Shown here: piece by piece, positions 45,572-54,447 of the stretch | Numbering within the stretch: the stretch's first letter is position 1 | Layout of the letters: every line of letters starts with the position of its first letter | Program-made: the position numbers and the translations under genes | Assembly: GCF_000695625.1 (NCBI RefSeq) | Contig: NZ_JMQI01000030.1 | Span: forward strand, 1 to 64,000 | DNA from: Amycolatopsis rifamycinica | GTDB taxonomy: Bacteria; Actinomycetota; Actinomycetes; Mycobacteriales; Pseudonocardiaceae | Direction: 5' to 3' | DNA length: 64,000 nt | Notes under the pieces: generated by a model | Seen by the model: the letters and a program-made list of their open reading frames with translations, nothing else | What the model was told of the DNA's origin: nothing | The model's database searches: none

Positions 45572-46930
45572 TCATGCGAACCTCGTCATCACGTGCTTGA
45601 CGCGGGTGTACTCGGCGAAGGAGTACGCCGAGAGATCCTTGCCGTGGCCGGAGTGGCCGAAGCCGCCGTGCGGCATCTCGGCGACCAGCGGGCCGTGCGT
45701 GTTGACCCACACGCAGCCGAAGTCCAGCTCGGCCGACACGCGCGCGGCGACGCCGAGGTCCTTCGTCCACACCGAGGACGCCAGCCCGTACGGCACGCCG
45801 TTGGCCAGCGCGATGCCCGACGCTTCGTCCGAAAAGGACTGGGTCGTGATCACGGGGGCGAAGATCTCCTCCTGGACGATTTCGTCGTCCTGGCGCACCC
45901 CCGAGATCACCGTGGGGGAGAAGAAGAAACCCCGTGAGCCGAACCGCGTGCCGCCGGTCTCGATCCGCGCGTGCGACGGCAGCCGCGAGATCAGCCCCTC
46001 GACGCGTGAGAGCTGCGCCGCGCTGTTCAACGGCCCGAAGTCGACGCCCGGCGTCTGCGCCGAAGCGGCCTTCGTCAGAGAAGCCACGAAGTCGTCGTGG
46101 ATCGACTCGTGGACCAGTACCCGGCTGCCCGCCGTGCAGTCCTGGCCCGCGTTGTAGAACGCCGCGCCCACGATGCCCTCGACCGCCGTCGCCAGGTCGG
46201 CGTCCGGGAAGACCAGCAGCGGTGCGTTGCCGCCCAGTTCCAGGTGGGTGCGCTTGAGGTCGGCGGCCGCCGCGGTGGCGACGTCGATGCCCGCGCGGGT
46301 GGAGCCGGTGATCGAGACCAGGGCCGTGATCGGGTGGCGCACCAGTGCGCGGCCCGTGTCGCGGTCGCCGGTCAGCACGGTGAACGTCCCCGGCGGCAGG
46401 AACTGCGCGGCCACCTCGGCCAGCAGCACGGCCGTCGACGGGGTGGTCTCGGCCGGCTTCAGCACCACCGTGTTGCCCGCCGCCAGGGCCGGAGCGATCT
46501 TCCAGACCGCCATCATCAGCGGGTAGTTCCACGGGGCGATCTGCGCGCAGACGCCCACCGGCTCACGGCGGATCACCGACGTGTGGCCGGGCGCGTACTC
46601 CGCGGCCGCGGTGCCCTCCAGGTGCCGTGCGGCGCCGGCGAAGAAGCGCAGCGCGCTCACGCACTCCGGGATCTCCTCGGCCAGCACCACCGACCGGATC
46701 TTGCCGGTCTCGCGCACCTCCAGGCCGGCGAACTCGGCCGCCCGGGTCTCGAGCGTGTCGGCGATCTTCAGCAGGGCCAGCTGCCGCTGGGCGGGGGTGC
46801 TGCGTCGCCAGATCGCAAACGCTTGCGCGGCCGTTTCGAGTGCGGCGGCCACCTCGGACGGCCCGGCCACCGGGCTCGTGCCGAACACTTCGCCGGTGGC
46901 CGGGTCGGTCAGGTCGAGCGTGCGGGTCAT
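45572..46930 (-). CDS. Aldehyde dehydrogenase, probably 4-guanidino-/aminobutyraldehyde
   Basis: A 452-residue NAD(P)+-dependent dehydrogenase, last gene of the four-gene operon. APWNYPLMMAVWKIAPALAAGNT, VSITGSTRAGIDVA, LELGGNAPLLVF (Glu near residue 230) and GQDCTAGSRVLV (Cys near 264) are intact. It overlaps the ThDP-enzyme gene by 4 bp (ATGA). In the 2-ketoarginine pathway this step (KauB in Pseudomonas) oxidises 4-guanidinobutyraldehyde to 4-guanidinobutyrate; the operon context favours that role. A 4-aminobutyraldehyde dehydrogenase is the main alternative. Confidence 0.85.
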   Translation of the reverse strand: MTRTLDLTDPATGEVFGTSPVAGPSEVAAALETAAQAFAIWRRSTPAQRQLALLKIADTLETRAAEFAGLEVRETGKIRSVVLAEEIPECVSALRFFAGAARHLEGTAAAEYAPGHTSVIRREPVGVCAQIAPWNYPLMMAVWKIAPALAAGNTVVLKPAETTPSTAVLLAEVAAQFLPPGTFTVLTGDRDTGRALVRHPITALVSITGSTRAGIDVATAAAADLKRTHLELGGNAPLLVFPDADLATAVEGIVGAAFYNAGQDCTAGSRVLVHESIHDDFVASLTKAASAQTPGVDFGPLNSAAQLSRVEGLISRLPSHARIETGGTRFGSRGFFFSPTVISGVRQDDEIVQEEIFAPVITTQSFSDEASGIALANGVPYGLASSVWTKDLGVAARVSAELDFGCVWVNTHGPLVAEMPHGGFGHSGHGKDLSAYSFAEYTRVKHVMTRFA

Positions 46931-48570
46931 GCCTGCTCCAGGTGGGTCGGCGCGAACAGCTTCAGCAGCGCGGGGAGGACGACGACGGAGGGCCCCGGCG
47001 TGCGCAGCGCTTCGGCCAGGTCCGTGCCCACGGTGTCCGGAGAGGACAAGCGGGCCGCGACCCCGAACGACCGGGCCAGCGCCACGAAGTCGGGCCGGGC
47101 CAGCTCGGTCGCCGTCGTGTGGCCGAAGGCGTCGGTGAGGTACTCGCGCAGGACGCCGTAGCCGCCGTCGTCGATGATCAGCCAGGTGACGTCGAGGCCG
47201 TGCTGCACCGCGGTGGCCAGCTCGGCGACGCCGTACATCGCGCCGCCGTCCCCGGACACGGCGAGCGTGGGACGTCCGGTGACCGCGCCGCCGAGCGCGC
47301 CCGGCAGCCCGTAGCCCAGGCCGCCCGCGCCTTGGGCGGTGTGGATCGGCGCCCCCTCGGGGTTCCACGCCGACCAGGCCCAGTACGCCGCGATCGTCAT
47401 GTCCCAGAACGTCTGCGTGCCGTCGGGCAGCGCCGCCCGGATGTCGTCGATCAGCTTCCGCTCGACGGCGAGGTCCTGCCCGGCCAACCGGGACTCCACC
47501 CGCGAGAGCAACCCCGCGACCGCCGTTTCGGCCCGGCCGTCGGACGCCCGCATCGGCACCCACTCCAGCAACGCCTGCAGCGTCAGCCGGACGTCGGCGT
47601 GGATGCCCAGGCCCGGGTAGTTCGACTCCAGCTTCCCCAGATCGGCCTCGACCTGGATCACGCGGCCGCGCGGCGCGAACCCGCGGTAGTTGCTGGACAG
47701 TTCGCCGAGGCCGGAGCCGAGCACGAGCAGCACGTCGGCGGCGGCGAGGAACTCCGTGGTGTGCCAGTCCTCCAGCCACGACCGCCCGGACAGCTCGTGG
47801 TCCCAGGGGAACACGCCCTTGCCGCCGAAGGTCGACACCACCGGCGCACGCACCGCCTCGGCCAGCGCCAGCAGTTCGGCGTGCGCGCCCGATCGCAGCG
47901 CGCCGCCGCCGGCGAGGATCACCGGGTTCGCCGCCGCCGCGAGCAGCTCGGCCACCGCGGTGACCAGCTCCGGCAACGGTTCCAGCGCGGGAGGAGCCGC
48001 TGACACCGCCGTGATCGGCGGGATCCCGGCCGGCCCGAGCAGCACGTCCTGGGGGATTTCCACCCACACCGGGCCGTAGGGCGCGGTCGCGGCCGACGTC
48101 CACGCCTCCCGCAGCGCTGTCGGGAGCTGGCTCGCCCGGCGGACGACGTGCACCGACTTCACCACGTCCCGGAAGCTGGCCTGCTGGTCGGGCAGTTCGT
48201 GCAGGTAGCCGTGCCGTCCGCCGCCCAGCCCGGCGACCGGGACCTGGCTGGAGATGCCCAGCACCGGCACTGAAGCCGCGCGGGATTCCTGCAGCGAAGC
48301 CAGTGTCAGCAGCGCGCCCGGGCCGGTCGAGACGATCAGCGGCGTCACCGGCACCGGCCCGTCCGGGTCCGCGGCGAGCCGGGCCCGGGCGTACCCGTCG
48401 GCGGCGAAGGCCAGGTTGTTCTCGACGCGCCCGCTGATCACGCGCAGGTCGCCGGCCCGCCGCAGCGCCTCGAACAGGCCCAGCGCGTGCTGGCCCGGCA
48501 GGCCGAACACCGTGTCGGCGCCCAGCGCCCGCAGGGTCTCGACCACGACGTCACCGCCGATGCGGGTCAT
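46927..48570 (-). CDS. Thiamine-diphosphate enzyme, candidate 2-ketoarginine decarboxylase (AruI-like)
   Basis: A 547-residue acetolactate-synthase-fold protein. The N-terminal PYR domain has the catalytic Glu50 in GRVENNLAFAADGYARA; the C-terminal PP domain has VSGDGGAMYGVAELATAVQHG with the ThDP/Mg2+ motif near 438 and NNG-like IIDDGGYGVLREYL after it. AruI of the arginine transaminase pathway belongs to this fold and decarboxylates 2-ketoarginine to 4-guanidinobutyraldehyde. Placement between a ureohydrolase and an aldehyde dehydrogenase, with 4-bp overlaps on both sides, supports this. An acetolactate-synthase-like role cannot be excluded. Confidence 0.8.
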   Translation of the reverse strand: MTRIGGDVVVETLRALGADTVFGLPGQHALGLFEALRRAGDLRVISGRVENNLAFAADGYARARLAADPDGPVPVTPLIVSTGPGALLTLASLQESRAASVPVLGISSQVPVAGLGGGRHGYLHELPDQQASFRDVVKSVHVVRRASQLPTALREAWTSAATAPYGPVWVEIPQDVLLGPAGIPPITAVSAAPPALEPLPELVTAVAELLAAAANPVILAGGGALRSGAHAELLALAEAVRAPVVSTFGGKGVFPWDHELSGRSWLEDWHTTEFLAAADVLLVLGSGLGELSSNYRGFAPRGRVIQVEADLGKLESNYPGLGIHADVRLTLQALLEWVPMRASDGRAETAVAGLLSRVESRLAGQDLAVERKLIDDIRAALPDGTQTFWDMTIAAYWAWSAWNPEGAPIHTAQGAGGLGYGLPGALGGAVTGRPTLAVSGDGGAMYGVAELATAVQHGLDVTWLIIDDGGYGVLREYLTDAFGHTTATELARPDFVALARSFGVAARLSSPDTVGTDLAEALRTPGPSVVVLPALLKLFAPTHLEQA

Positions 48571-49511
48571 GCGCTCTTCCCGAGGGCCAGCAGGCTCACC
48601 AGGTCGTAGGCGACGTGGGAGGCCGCGATGGCGGTGATTTCGGCGTGGTCGTAGGCCGGGGCGAGCTCGACGACGTCCGCGCCGACCAGGTTGAGGTCGC
48701 GCAGCCCGCGCAGGATCTCCAGCAGCTCGCGGCTGGTCAGCCCGCCCGCCTCGGGCGTGCCGGTGCCGGGGGCGTGGGCCGGGTCGAGCACGTCGATGTC
48801 GACCGAGACGTACAGCGGCCGGTCGCCGATGCGCTGCCGCAACGCGTCGACGGTCTCGGCGACGCCGCGGCGCATGACGTCGCCGGAGGTGACGATGCCG
48901 AAGCCGAGCCGCCGGTCCTCTTCGAGGTCGCGCTTGCCGTACAGCGGCCCGCGGGTGCCGACGTGCGACAGCGCGCTCGTGTCGAGGAGGCCTTCCTCCG
49001 ACGCCCGCCGGAACGGGGTGCCGTGGGTGTAGGGCTCACCGAAGTAGGTGTCCCAGGTGTCGAGGTGGGCGTCGAAGTGCAGCAGGGCGACGGGGCCGTG
49101 CTGCCTGGCCGCCGCGCGCAGCAGCGGCAGCGCAATGGTGTGGTCGCCGCCGACGGTCACCAGCCGCGTGCCGGTCGCCTGCAGCGCGTCGGCTTCCTGC
49201 TGCAGCGTCTCGATCGCCTCGCCGATGGCGAACGGGTTGACGGCGATGTCACCGGCGTCGACGACCTGCTTTTCGGCGAACGGCGAGACGTCCAGCTCCG
49301 GGTGGTACGGCCGCAGCAGCCGGCTCGCCTCGCGGACGGCCGCCGGGCCGAAGCGCGCGCCGGGCCGGTAGGACACGCCGGAGTCGAAGGGCACCCCGAC
49401 GACGGCGACGTCGGCGCGCTCGACCTGGTCGATCCGTGGCAGCCGCGCGAAGGTCGCGAAGCCGGCGAACCGGGGGATGCGCGACGAGTCGAGGGGTCCG
49501 ATGTTAGGCAC
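48567..49511 (-). CDS. Ureohydrolase (agmatinase/guanidinobutyrase family)
   Basis: A 314-residue Mn2+-dependent enzyme that removes urea from a guanidino compound. Metal ligands: VGGDHTIALPLL near residue 120, LLHFDAHLDTWD near 147 and SVDIDVLDPAHAPGTGTPE near 235. This family contains agmatinase (agmatine to putrescine) and guanidinobutyrase (4-guanidinobutyrate to GABA). The operon partners, a ThDP decarboxylase and an aldehyde dehydrogenase, make guanidinobutyrase the better guess. ATG 49511 lies inside the end of the symporter gene (8-bp overlap). Confidence 0.9.
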   Translation of the reverse strand: MPNIGPLDSSRIPRFAGFATFARLPRIDQVERADVAVVGVPFDSGVSYRPGARFGPAAVREASRLLRPYHPELDVSPFAEKQVVDAGDIAVNPFAIGEAIETLQQEADALQATGTRLVTVGGDHTIALPLLRAAARQHGPVALLHFDAHLDTWDTYFGEPYTHGTPFRRASEEGLLDTSALSHVGTRGPLYGKRDLEEDRRLGFGIVTSGDVMRRGVAETVDALRQRIGDRPLYVSVDIDVLDPAHAPGTGTPEAGGLTSRELLEILRGLRDLNLVGADVVELAPAYDHAEITAIAASHVAYDLVSLLALGKSA

Positions 49512-51006
49512 TGGTGGGCTCCTGCTTCTCGAAAGGCGCCACTTTCACGTGAAAGTGCCACGGAGGTTCCCCCTCCGGATCACTTTCACGTGAAAGTGGC
49601 GCGTCTTCGCCGGCGAGGCGGCGGGTCCAGACGGACAGAACGGTTTCGGGGGTGCGGGGCGTGGCGAAGCTGACCGCCAGGTAGACGACCAGGCTCGCGC
49701 CGAGGCCCCAGTAGATCGGGGTGTTGGCGTCGACGCCGTCGATGATCATGAAGGCGATCACCGAGAGCGTGCCGGCCACCATCGAGGCGTACGCGCCCTG
49801 GCGGGTGCCGCGCTTCCAGAACAGCGCGCCGACGATCGCCACCAGCAGGCCGCCGACCAGGATGTCGTAGGCGATGGTGAGCGCGTCGACGACGTCGTCG
49901 ACCACCATCGCGATGCCGATGGCCAGCAGGCCGAGCAGGAACGTGGCGATCCGGTTGCGGCCGACCTCACCGCCCTTCTTCAGGCCCAGCTTGGTCAGCA
50001 GGTCCGACGTCGTCGTGGTGGAGCAGGCGATCAGCGCGCCGCTGGCCGTCGACATCATCGCCGAGAGCGCGGCGGCCAGCACCAGGCCGCGGACCCCGGT
50101 CGGCAGCAGCCGTTCGACGATCGTCGCGAAGGCGTCCTGCGCGCTGGCGATGTCCGGGTAGAGCGTGTGGGCGGCGGTGCCGATCAACGCCCCGGCCAGG
50201 CCGTAGACCAGGCAGTAGACCCCGGAGGTGAGGCCGCCGGAGGTCGCGATGGCGGGCGTGCGGGCGGTGAAGACGCGCTGCCAGATGTCCTGGCCGATCA
50301 GCAGGCCGAAGGTGTAGATCACGAAGTAGGTGATGATCGTGTCGGTGCCGATCGAGGTGAAGCTGAAGAAGCTCGCGTCGAGCTTGGCGCTCATGCCGGA
50401 GAAGCCGCCGGCGGAGGTGATCGCGACCGGCAGCAGGATGGCCAGGATGCCGATGGTCTTGATGACGAACTGGGCGATGTCGGTGAGCGTGATCGACCAC
50501 ATGCCGCCGAGCACCGAGTAGAGCACCACGATCGAGCCGCCGATCGCGATGCCGGCCCAGCTCGGCAGGTCGAACAGCACCTTGAAGATGGTCGCGAACG
50601 CCAGCGTGGAGGTCACCGTGAGCATCAGGGTGTAGCCCCACATGACGACGCCGGACACCGCGCTGGTGCGGCCGCCGTAGCGCAGGTCGAGCATCTCGCC
50701 GACGGTGTAGACCTTCAGCCGCACCAGCCGCCGCGCGAACAGCGCGTGCAGCACCAGGATGCCGACGCCGATGCTGACCACCAGCCACATGCCGGAGATG
50801 CCGTAGGTGTAGCCGAGCTTCACGCCGCCGACGGTCGACGCGCCGCCGAGGACGACGGCCGACATCGTGCCGGAGTACATGAACCAGCCCAGCCGCCGTC
50901 CGGCCACCAGGTAGTCGGACTTCGTCTTCGCGAGCTTCAGGCCGTACCAGCCGACCCCGAGCATGCCCGCGATGTACAGCGCGATCACCGCGTAGTCGCC
51001 GGTCAC
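49504..51006 (-). CDS. Sodium:solute symporter (SSS family) with palindrome-encoded C-terminus
   Basis: A 500-residue transporter of the SSS family with about 13 membrane segments; LVAGRRLGWFMYSGTMSAVVLGGASTVGG near residues 33-60 and GQDIWQRVFTARTPAIATSGG near 250 are diagnostic. First gene of the operon and therefore probably the importer of its substrate (arginine, ketoarginine or guanidinobutyrate; inferred). GTG 51006 has GAGGAGGA upstream. The last 30 residues, APLSRESDPEGEPPWHFHVK and on, are encoded by a 67-bp double palindrome (49536-49602) and do not look like transporter sequence. Confidence 0.88.
   Translation of the reverse strand: MTGDYAVIALYIAGMLGVGWYGLKLAKTKSDYLVAGRRLGWFMYSGTMSAVVLGGASTVGGVKLGYTYGISGMWLVVSIGVGILVLHALFARRLVRLKVYTVGEMLDLRYGGRTSAVSGVVMWGYTLMLTVTSTLAFATIFKVLFDLPSWAGIAIGGSIVVLYSVLGGMWSITLTDIAQFVIKTIGILAILLPVAITSAGGFSGMSAKLDASFFSFTSIGTDTIITYFVIYTFGLLIGQDIWQRVFTARTPAIATSGGLTSGVYCLVYGLAGALIGTAAHTLYPDIASAQDAFATIVERLLPTGVRGLVLAAALSAMMSTASGALIACSTTTTSDLLTKLGLKKGGEVGRNRIATFLLGLLAIGIAMVVDDVVDALTIAYDILVGGLLVAIVGALFWKRGTRQGAYASMVAGTLSVIAFMIIDGVDANTPIYWGLGASLVVYLAVSFATPRTPETVLSVWTRRLAGEDAPLSRESDPEGEPPWHFHVKVAPFEKQEPTSA
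49536..49602. repeat. 67-bp double palindrome with two parS-like 18-mers inside the symporter gene
   Basis: CACTTTCACGTGAAAGTG occurs at 49540-49557 and again at 49581-49598; each is a perfect palindrome containing the parS core TTTCACGTGAAA. The flanking GCGC on both outer sides extends the outer arms to 22 matching bases, and GGAGG/CCTCC pair in the middle, so the whole element folds on itself. The element is in frame in the symporter gene and encodes the HFHVKVA tail. Its look, like a dispersed repeat, and the intact reading frame suggest insertion without disruption. Confidence 0.85.
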
Positions 51007-51070
51007 GGTGTCCTCCTCACGTCGGTTTCGGGTCACCGTAGGGTCGGCCGCCACCCCGGTGGCATGGGAT

Positions 51071-51086
51071 GATTCGTCTCCGAATC
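51071..51086. promoter_or_regulatory. Inverted repeat (possible operator) between symporter and PucR genes
   Basis: GATTCG and CGAATC form a perfect 6+6 inverted repeat around TCTC in the divergent promoter region of the symporter operon and its regulator. It lies 18 bp before the regulator start, suitable for autoregulation; binding by PucR is inferred. Confidence 0.4.
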
Positions 51087-51104
51087 GACATCGGTGAGGA
51101 CGAA

Positions 51105-52610
51105 ATGGCCACGAACCCGGATGCGGTGCCCACAGAGGTGAATGTCCCGTTACGGGACGTGGTCGGCAACCGGGAGCTCGCCCTCGACGTCGTCCCCGAG
51201 ACGCTGCGGCCGGGCGCGCTGGACCTGCCCGTGCGCTGGGCCCACGTGAGCGAGCTGCAGGACCCGGCGCCCTACCTGCTGGGCGGCGAGCTGATCCTCA
51301 CCGCGGGCGTGAACCTGCCGGAGCGGATCGACCGGTACGTGCGCGGGTTGCGCGACGCCGGCGTGACGGCGCTCGGCTTCGGCCTTACCCCGGCGGTGCA
51401 CGAAACCCTGCCGGAGTCCCTGCGCCGGGCCTGCGCGCGGCGCGGGCTGCCGCTGCTGGTGGTGCCGCCGAGGACGCCGTTCCTGGCGGTCAACCGGGCG
51501 GTCTCGGTCGCGCTGACCGAGGCCGGGCAGCGGGACCAGCGGCGGATCACGGCGGCGCGCGAGACCCTGACGCGGGCGGCCGGTGGCGGCCTCGGCGAGC
51601 TGACGTCGTCGCTGGCGGCGGTGCTGCGGTCGTGGGTCGCCCTGGTCGGCGCCGGGGACGTGCTGGCCTCGGCGCACGACGCGCCCGTGCCGCTGCCGCC
51701 GCAGGTGCGGGAGCTGATGGCGACCGTGCGGGCGGGCAGCGGCATCCGGAGCGCGACCACCGAGGCCGGCGGCGGGTTCGTCGTCGTCCAGCCGGTGTAC
51801 CCGCAGGCCACGGCGTCGCACCTGGTGGTCGTCGGCCGGTCCCGGCGGCTCGACGGCGCCGAGCGGACGATCCTCGCCGTCGGCGCGGCCCTGCTCGGCC
51901 TGGTCGGCCGCGCGGGCTCGGACGCGGCCGAGCTGGGCGCGGCGGCCACCGGCCTGCTGCTCGGCCGGACGTCCCCCGGCGAGCTGGCCCGGTCCCTGCT
52001 GGGGTCGGAGGCCGTCCGGCTGGTCGCCGGGGCGGCGTACCGGCGTGGCCCGGACGAGGTGGCCCGGCGCCCGGACTGGCTGCGGGCCCGGCTGGACACG
52101 CCGCTGGTCGAGGTCGGCGCCGGTCCGCGGTTCACCGCCGTCGCCGGGGCCGGCCCGGCGCCGGCGGTGCTGGCGGACCTGCGCGAGCACGGCTGGCTGG
52201 CGGCCGTCGGTTCGCCGGTGCCCGCCGGGCGGCTGGCCGATTCCGTGGCGGAGGCCGAGCTGCTGCTGGCACGGGCCCGCGCGCTGGGCCGTCCGGTCGT
52301 GGCGGGCCGCGAGCCGCTCGACTTCGACGCGCTGCTGGACCCGGGCGCCTCCCGCGAGTTCGCGGAGAAGGCCCTGGCGCCGTTGGCCGCGCTGGACCGC
52401 TCCCAGGATCGGCACCTGGTGCCGACGTTGCGGACGTGGCTGGCCCACCACGGCGGCTGGGAACCGACGGCGGCGGAGCTGGGCGTGCACCGCAACAGCG
52501 TCCGGCACCGGATCGCCCAGGTGGAACGGGTGCTGGGCGTGGATCTGGCGGATCCGGAGACCCGGATGCGGCTGTGGTTCGCGCTGCGCTGGGTGACGCC
52601 CGGTCCTTAA
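51105..52610 (+). CDS. PucR-family transcriptional regulator
   Basis: A 501-residue regulator. The N-terminal PucR domain (about 13-130) contains WAHVSELQDPAPYLLGGELILTAG and GLPLLVVPPRTPFLAVNRAV. The C-terminal HTH_30 domain has TWLAHHGGWEPTAAELGVHRNSVRHRIAQVERVLGVDLADPETRM, the DNA-binding part. ATG 51105 has GGTGAGGAC upstream; an ATG at 51069 is in frame but less likely. Divergent from the ketoarginine-type operon, which it probably controls in response to a purine-like or guanidino ligand; ligand is unknown. Confidence 0.9.
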   Translation: MATNPDAVPTEVNVPLRDVVGNRELALDVVPETLRPGALDLPVRWAHVSELQDPAPYLLGGELILTAGVNLPERIDRYVRGLRDAGVTALGFGLTPAVHETLPESLRRACARRGLPLLVVPPRTPFLAVNRAVSVALTEAGQRDQRRITAARETLTRAAGGGLGELTSSLAAVLRSWVALVGAGDVLASAHDAPVPLPPQVRELMATVRAGSGIRSATTEAGGGFVVVQPVYPQATASHLVVVGRSRRLDGAERTILAVGAALLGLVGRAGSDAAELGAAATGLLLGRTSPGELARSLLGSEAVRLVAGAAYRRGPDEVARRPDWLRARLDTPLVEVGAGPRFTAVAGAGPAPAVLADLREHGWLAAVGSPVPAGRLADSVAEAELLLARARALGRPVVAGREPLDFDALLDPGASREFAEKALAPLAALDRSQDRHLVPTLRTWLAHHGGWEPTAAELGVHRNSVRHRIAQVERVLGVDLADPETRMRLWFALRWVTPGP

Positions 52611-52645
52611 AGGGCCCTCTCAGGAAAATATGGGATTGTGGGTTC

Positions 52646-53326
52646 GTGCGAGTTTTGGTAGTCGAGGACGAAGAACCCCTGGCCGACGCGATCGCCCGCG
52701 GGCTGCGCCGTGAGGGGATGGCGGTGGACGTCGCGCTCACCGGGGACGACGGGCACGAGAAGGCCGCCGTCACCCGGTACGACGTCGTGCTGCTGGACCG
52801 GGACCTGCCCGGGATGTCCGGGGACGAGCTGTGCCGGGAGATCGTCGCCTCCGGGGAGCTGACCCGGGTGCTGATGCTCACCGCGAGCAGCTCGGTGTCC
52901 GACCGCGTCGACGGGCTTTCGCTCGGCGCCGACGACTACCTCGCCAAGCCGTTCGCCTTCCCCGAGCTGGTCGCGCGGGTGCGGGCGCTGGGCCGCCGGG
53001 CCACGCCGGCCGCGCCGCCGCTGCTCACCGCCGGCGACGTCGAGCTCGACCCGGCGAAGCGGACCGTCCGCCGCGCGAGCGGGCCGGTCGAGCTGACGCG
53101 CAAGGAGTTCGGCGTCCTCGAGGTGCTGCTGCAGGCCGCCGGATCCGTCGTCAGCAGCGAGGAGCTGCTCGAGCGCGTCTGGGACGAGAACGCCGACCCC
53201 TTCACCACGACCGTCCGGGTCACCGTCATGACGCTGCGCAAGAAGCTCGGCGAGCCGGGGATCATCGAGACCGTCGTCGGCTCCGGGTACCGGGTGCCGG
53301 AGCCCGGCACACCGCAGCGCGCGTGA
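52646..53326 (+). CDS. OmpR/PhoB-type response regulator
   Basis: A 226-residue regulator with receiver domain VRVLVVEDEEPLADAIARGL, phospho-acceptor Asp in VVLLDRDLPGMSG near residue 51 and Lys in YLAKPFAFPEL near 100, followed by a winged-helix domain (LTRKEFGVLEVLLQAAGSVV, VRVTVMTLRKKLGEPGIIETV). GTG 52646 is chosen at the conserved receiver start; GATTGT lies 6 nt upstream, so it may be leaderless. It overlaps the kinase gene by 4 bp (GTGA). Confidence 0.9.
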   Translation: MRVLVVEDEEPLADAIARGLRREGMAVDVALTGDDGHEKAAVTRYDVVLLDRDLPGMSGDELCREIVASGELTRVLMLTASSSVSDRVDGLSLGADDYLAKPFAFPELVARVRALGRRATPAAPPLLTAGDVELDPAKRTVRRASGPVELTRKEFGVLEVLLQAAGSVVSSEELLERVWDENADPFTTTVRVTVMTLRKKLGEPGIIETVVGSGYRVPEPGTPQRA

Positions 53327-54447
53327 ACCTGCCGGGCACCCGCACCCTCCGCGCCCGGATCACCCTGCTGGCGACCGTGCTGGTCGCCGCGGTCAGCCTG
53401 CTGCTGCTCTGGCTGGCCTGGACGCTGGTGCGGGACTCGCTCGACGCCGTCCCGCGGATGCCGCCGGGCAGCGTGGTCGTCGTCGACGGCGTCGAGGTCG
53501 ACGCCTCGACGCTCGCCGAGCACCTGCGCGTGCACGCCCGCGACCGGATGCTGCTGTTCGGCTCGCTGGCGTTCCTGCTGGTGGTGGCGGCCGCGGCGAT
53601 CCTCGCCTGGACGTTCACCTCCCGCGTGCTGCTGCCGCTGCGCGAGATCACCGGAACCGCGCGGCGGCTGTCGGTCGAGTCGCTGGGGGAGCGGATCGGC
53701 GAGATCCGCTCCCGCGACGAGCTGGCCGAGCTGGCGAGCACGTTCGACGACATGCTCGACCGGCTCCAGGCCGCGTTCGACGCGCAACGCCACTTCGTCG
53801 CGAACGCGAGTCACGAGCTGCGGACGCCGTTGTCGGTGATCCGCACGGAACTCGACGTCACCCTCGCCGACGACGCCGCCGACGAAGCCGAGCTGCGCCG
53901 GATGGCCGGCGTGGTCCGCGACGCGACCGAGCGTGCCGGGCAGCTGGTCAATTCCCTGCTGCTGCTGGCCCGCACCGACGGCGCCGGCCTCGGGGTGCAC
54001 GAGCCGGTGGACCTGGCGGTGGTCGTCGACCGGGCGTGGCGCGCGGTGCACCGCGAAGCCGAGCACCGCGGCATCCGGGCGTCGTTCACGACGCCGCCGG
54101 CGTCCGCGTTCGGCGACCCGGCGCTGCTGGAGCGGATCGCGGGGAACCTGCTGGAGAACGCGGTCCGCCACAACGTCGACGGCGGCTGGCTGGAGGTGGT
54201 GACCCAGCCGGGGCCACGGTGGTCGATGCTGCGGGTCCGCTCCTCGGGCGGCCTGGTCGACCCGGCGGCGGTGCCGGAGCTGTTCGAGCCGTTCCGCCGG
54301 GCCGGGGTGGCCCGCACGGCCCGCCACGGCGCGGGCCTGGGCCTGTCGATCGTCCGCGCGGCGGTGGCCGCGCACGGCGGAACGGTGACGGCCGAGCCCA
54401 TCGTGGGCGGCGGCCTCGGCGTCACGGTCCACCTCCCCGTCCGCTGA
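53323..54447 (+). CDS. HAMP-domain sensor histidine kinase
   Basis: A 374-residue kinase partner of the adjacent regulator. Membrane segments at about residues 10-33 and 77-98 flank a short periplasmic loop (about 35-75). HAMP (about 99-150), then HisKA: RHFVANASHELRTPLSVIRTELD with the phospho-His near residue 166; HATPase: NLLENAVRHNVDGG and HGAGLGLSIVRAAVAAHGG. GTG 53323 overlaps the regulator stop. It ends at repeat locus D. Signal unknown. Confidence 0.92.
   Translation: MNLPGTRTLRARITLLATVLVAAVSLLLLWLAWTLVRDSLDAVPRMPPGSVVVVDGVEVDASTLAEHLRVHARDRMLLFGSLAFLLVVAAAAILAWTFTSRVLLPLREITGTARRLSVESLGERIGEIRSRDELAELASTFDDMLDRLQAAFDAQRHFVANASHELRTPLSVIRTELDVTLADDAADEAELRRMAGVVRDATERAGQLVNSLLLLARTDGAGLGVHEPVDLAVVVDRAWRAVHREAEHRGIRASFTTPPASAFGDPALLERIAGNLLENAVRHNVDGGWLEVVTQPGPRWSMLRVRSSGGLVDPAAVPELFEPFRRAGVARTARHGAGLGLSIVRAAVAAHGGTVTAEPIVGGGLGVTVHLPVR

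Noticed and set aside
45572..49511. Clavulanate-type cluster (ThDP carboxyethylarginine synthase plus amidinohydrolase)
   Set aside because: No beta-lactam synthetase or clavaminate synthase; an aldehyde dehydrogenase and symporter fit the ketoarginine route better.
49540..49598. True parS sites
   Set aside because: The outer positions differ from the canonical GTTTCACGTGAAAC, parAB is not nearby and the element looks like a dispersed repeat; kept only as parS-like.
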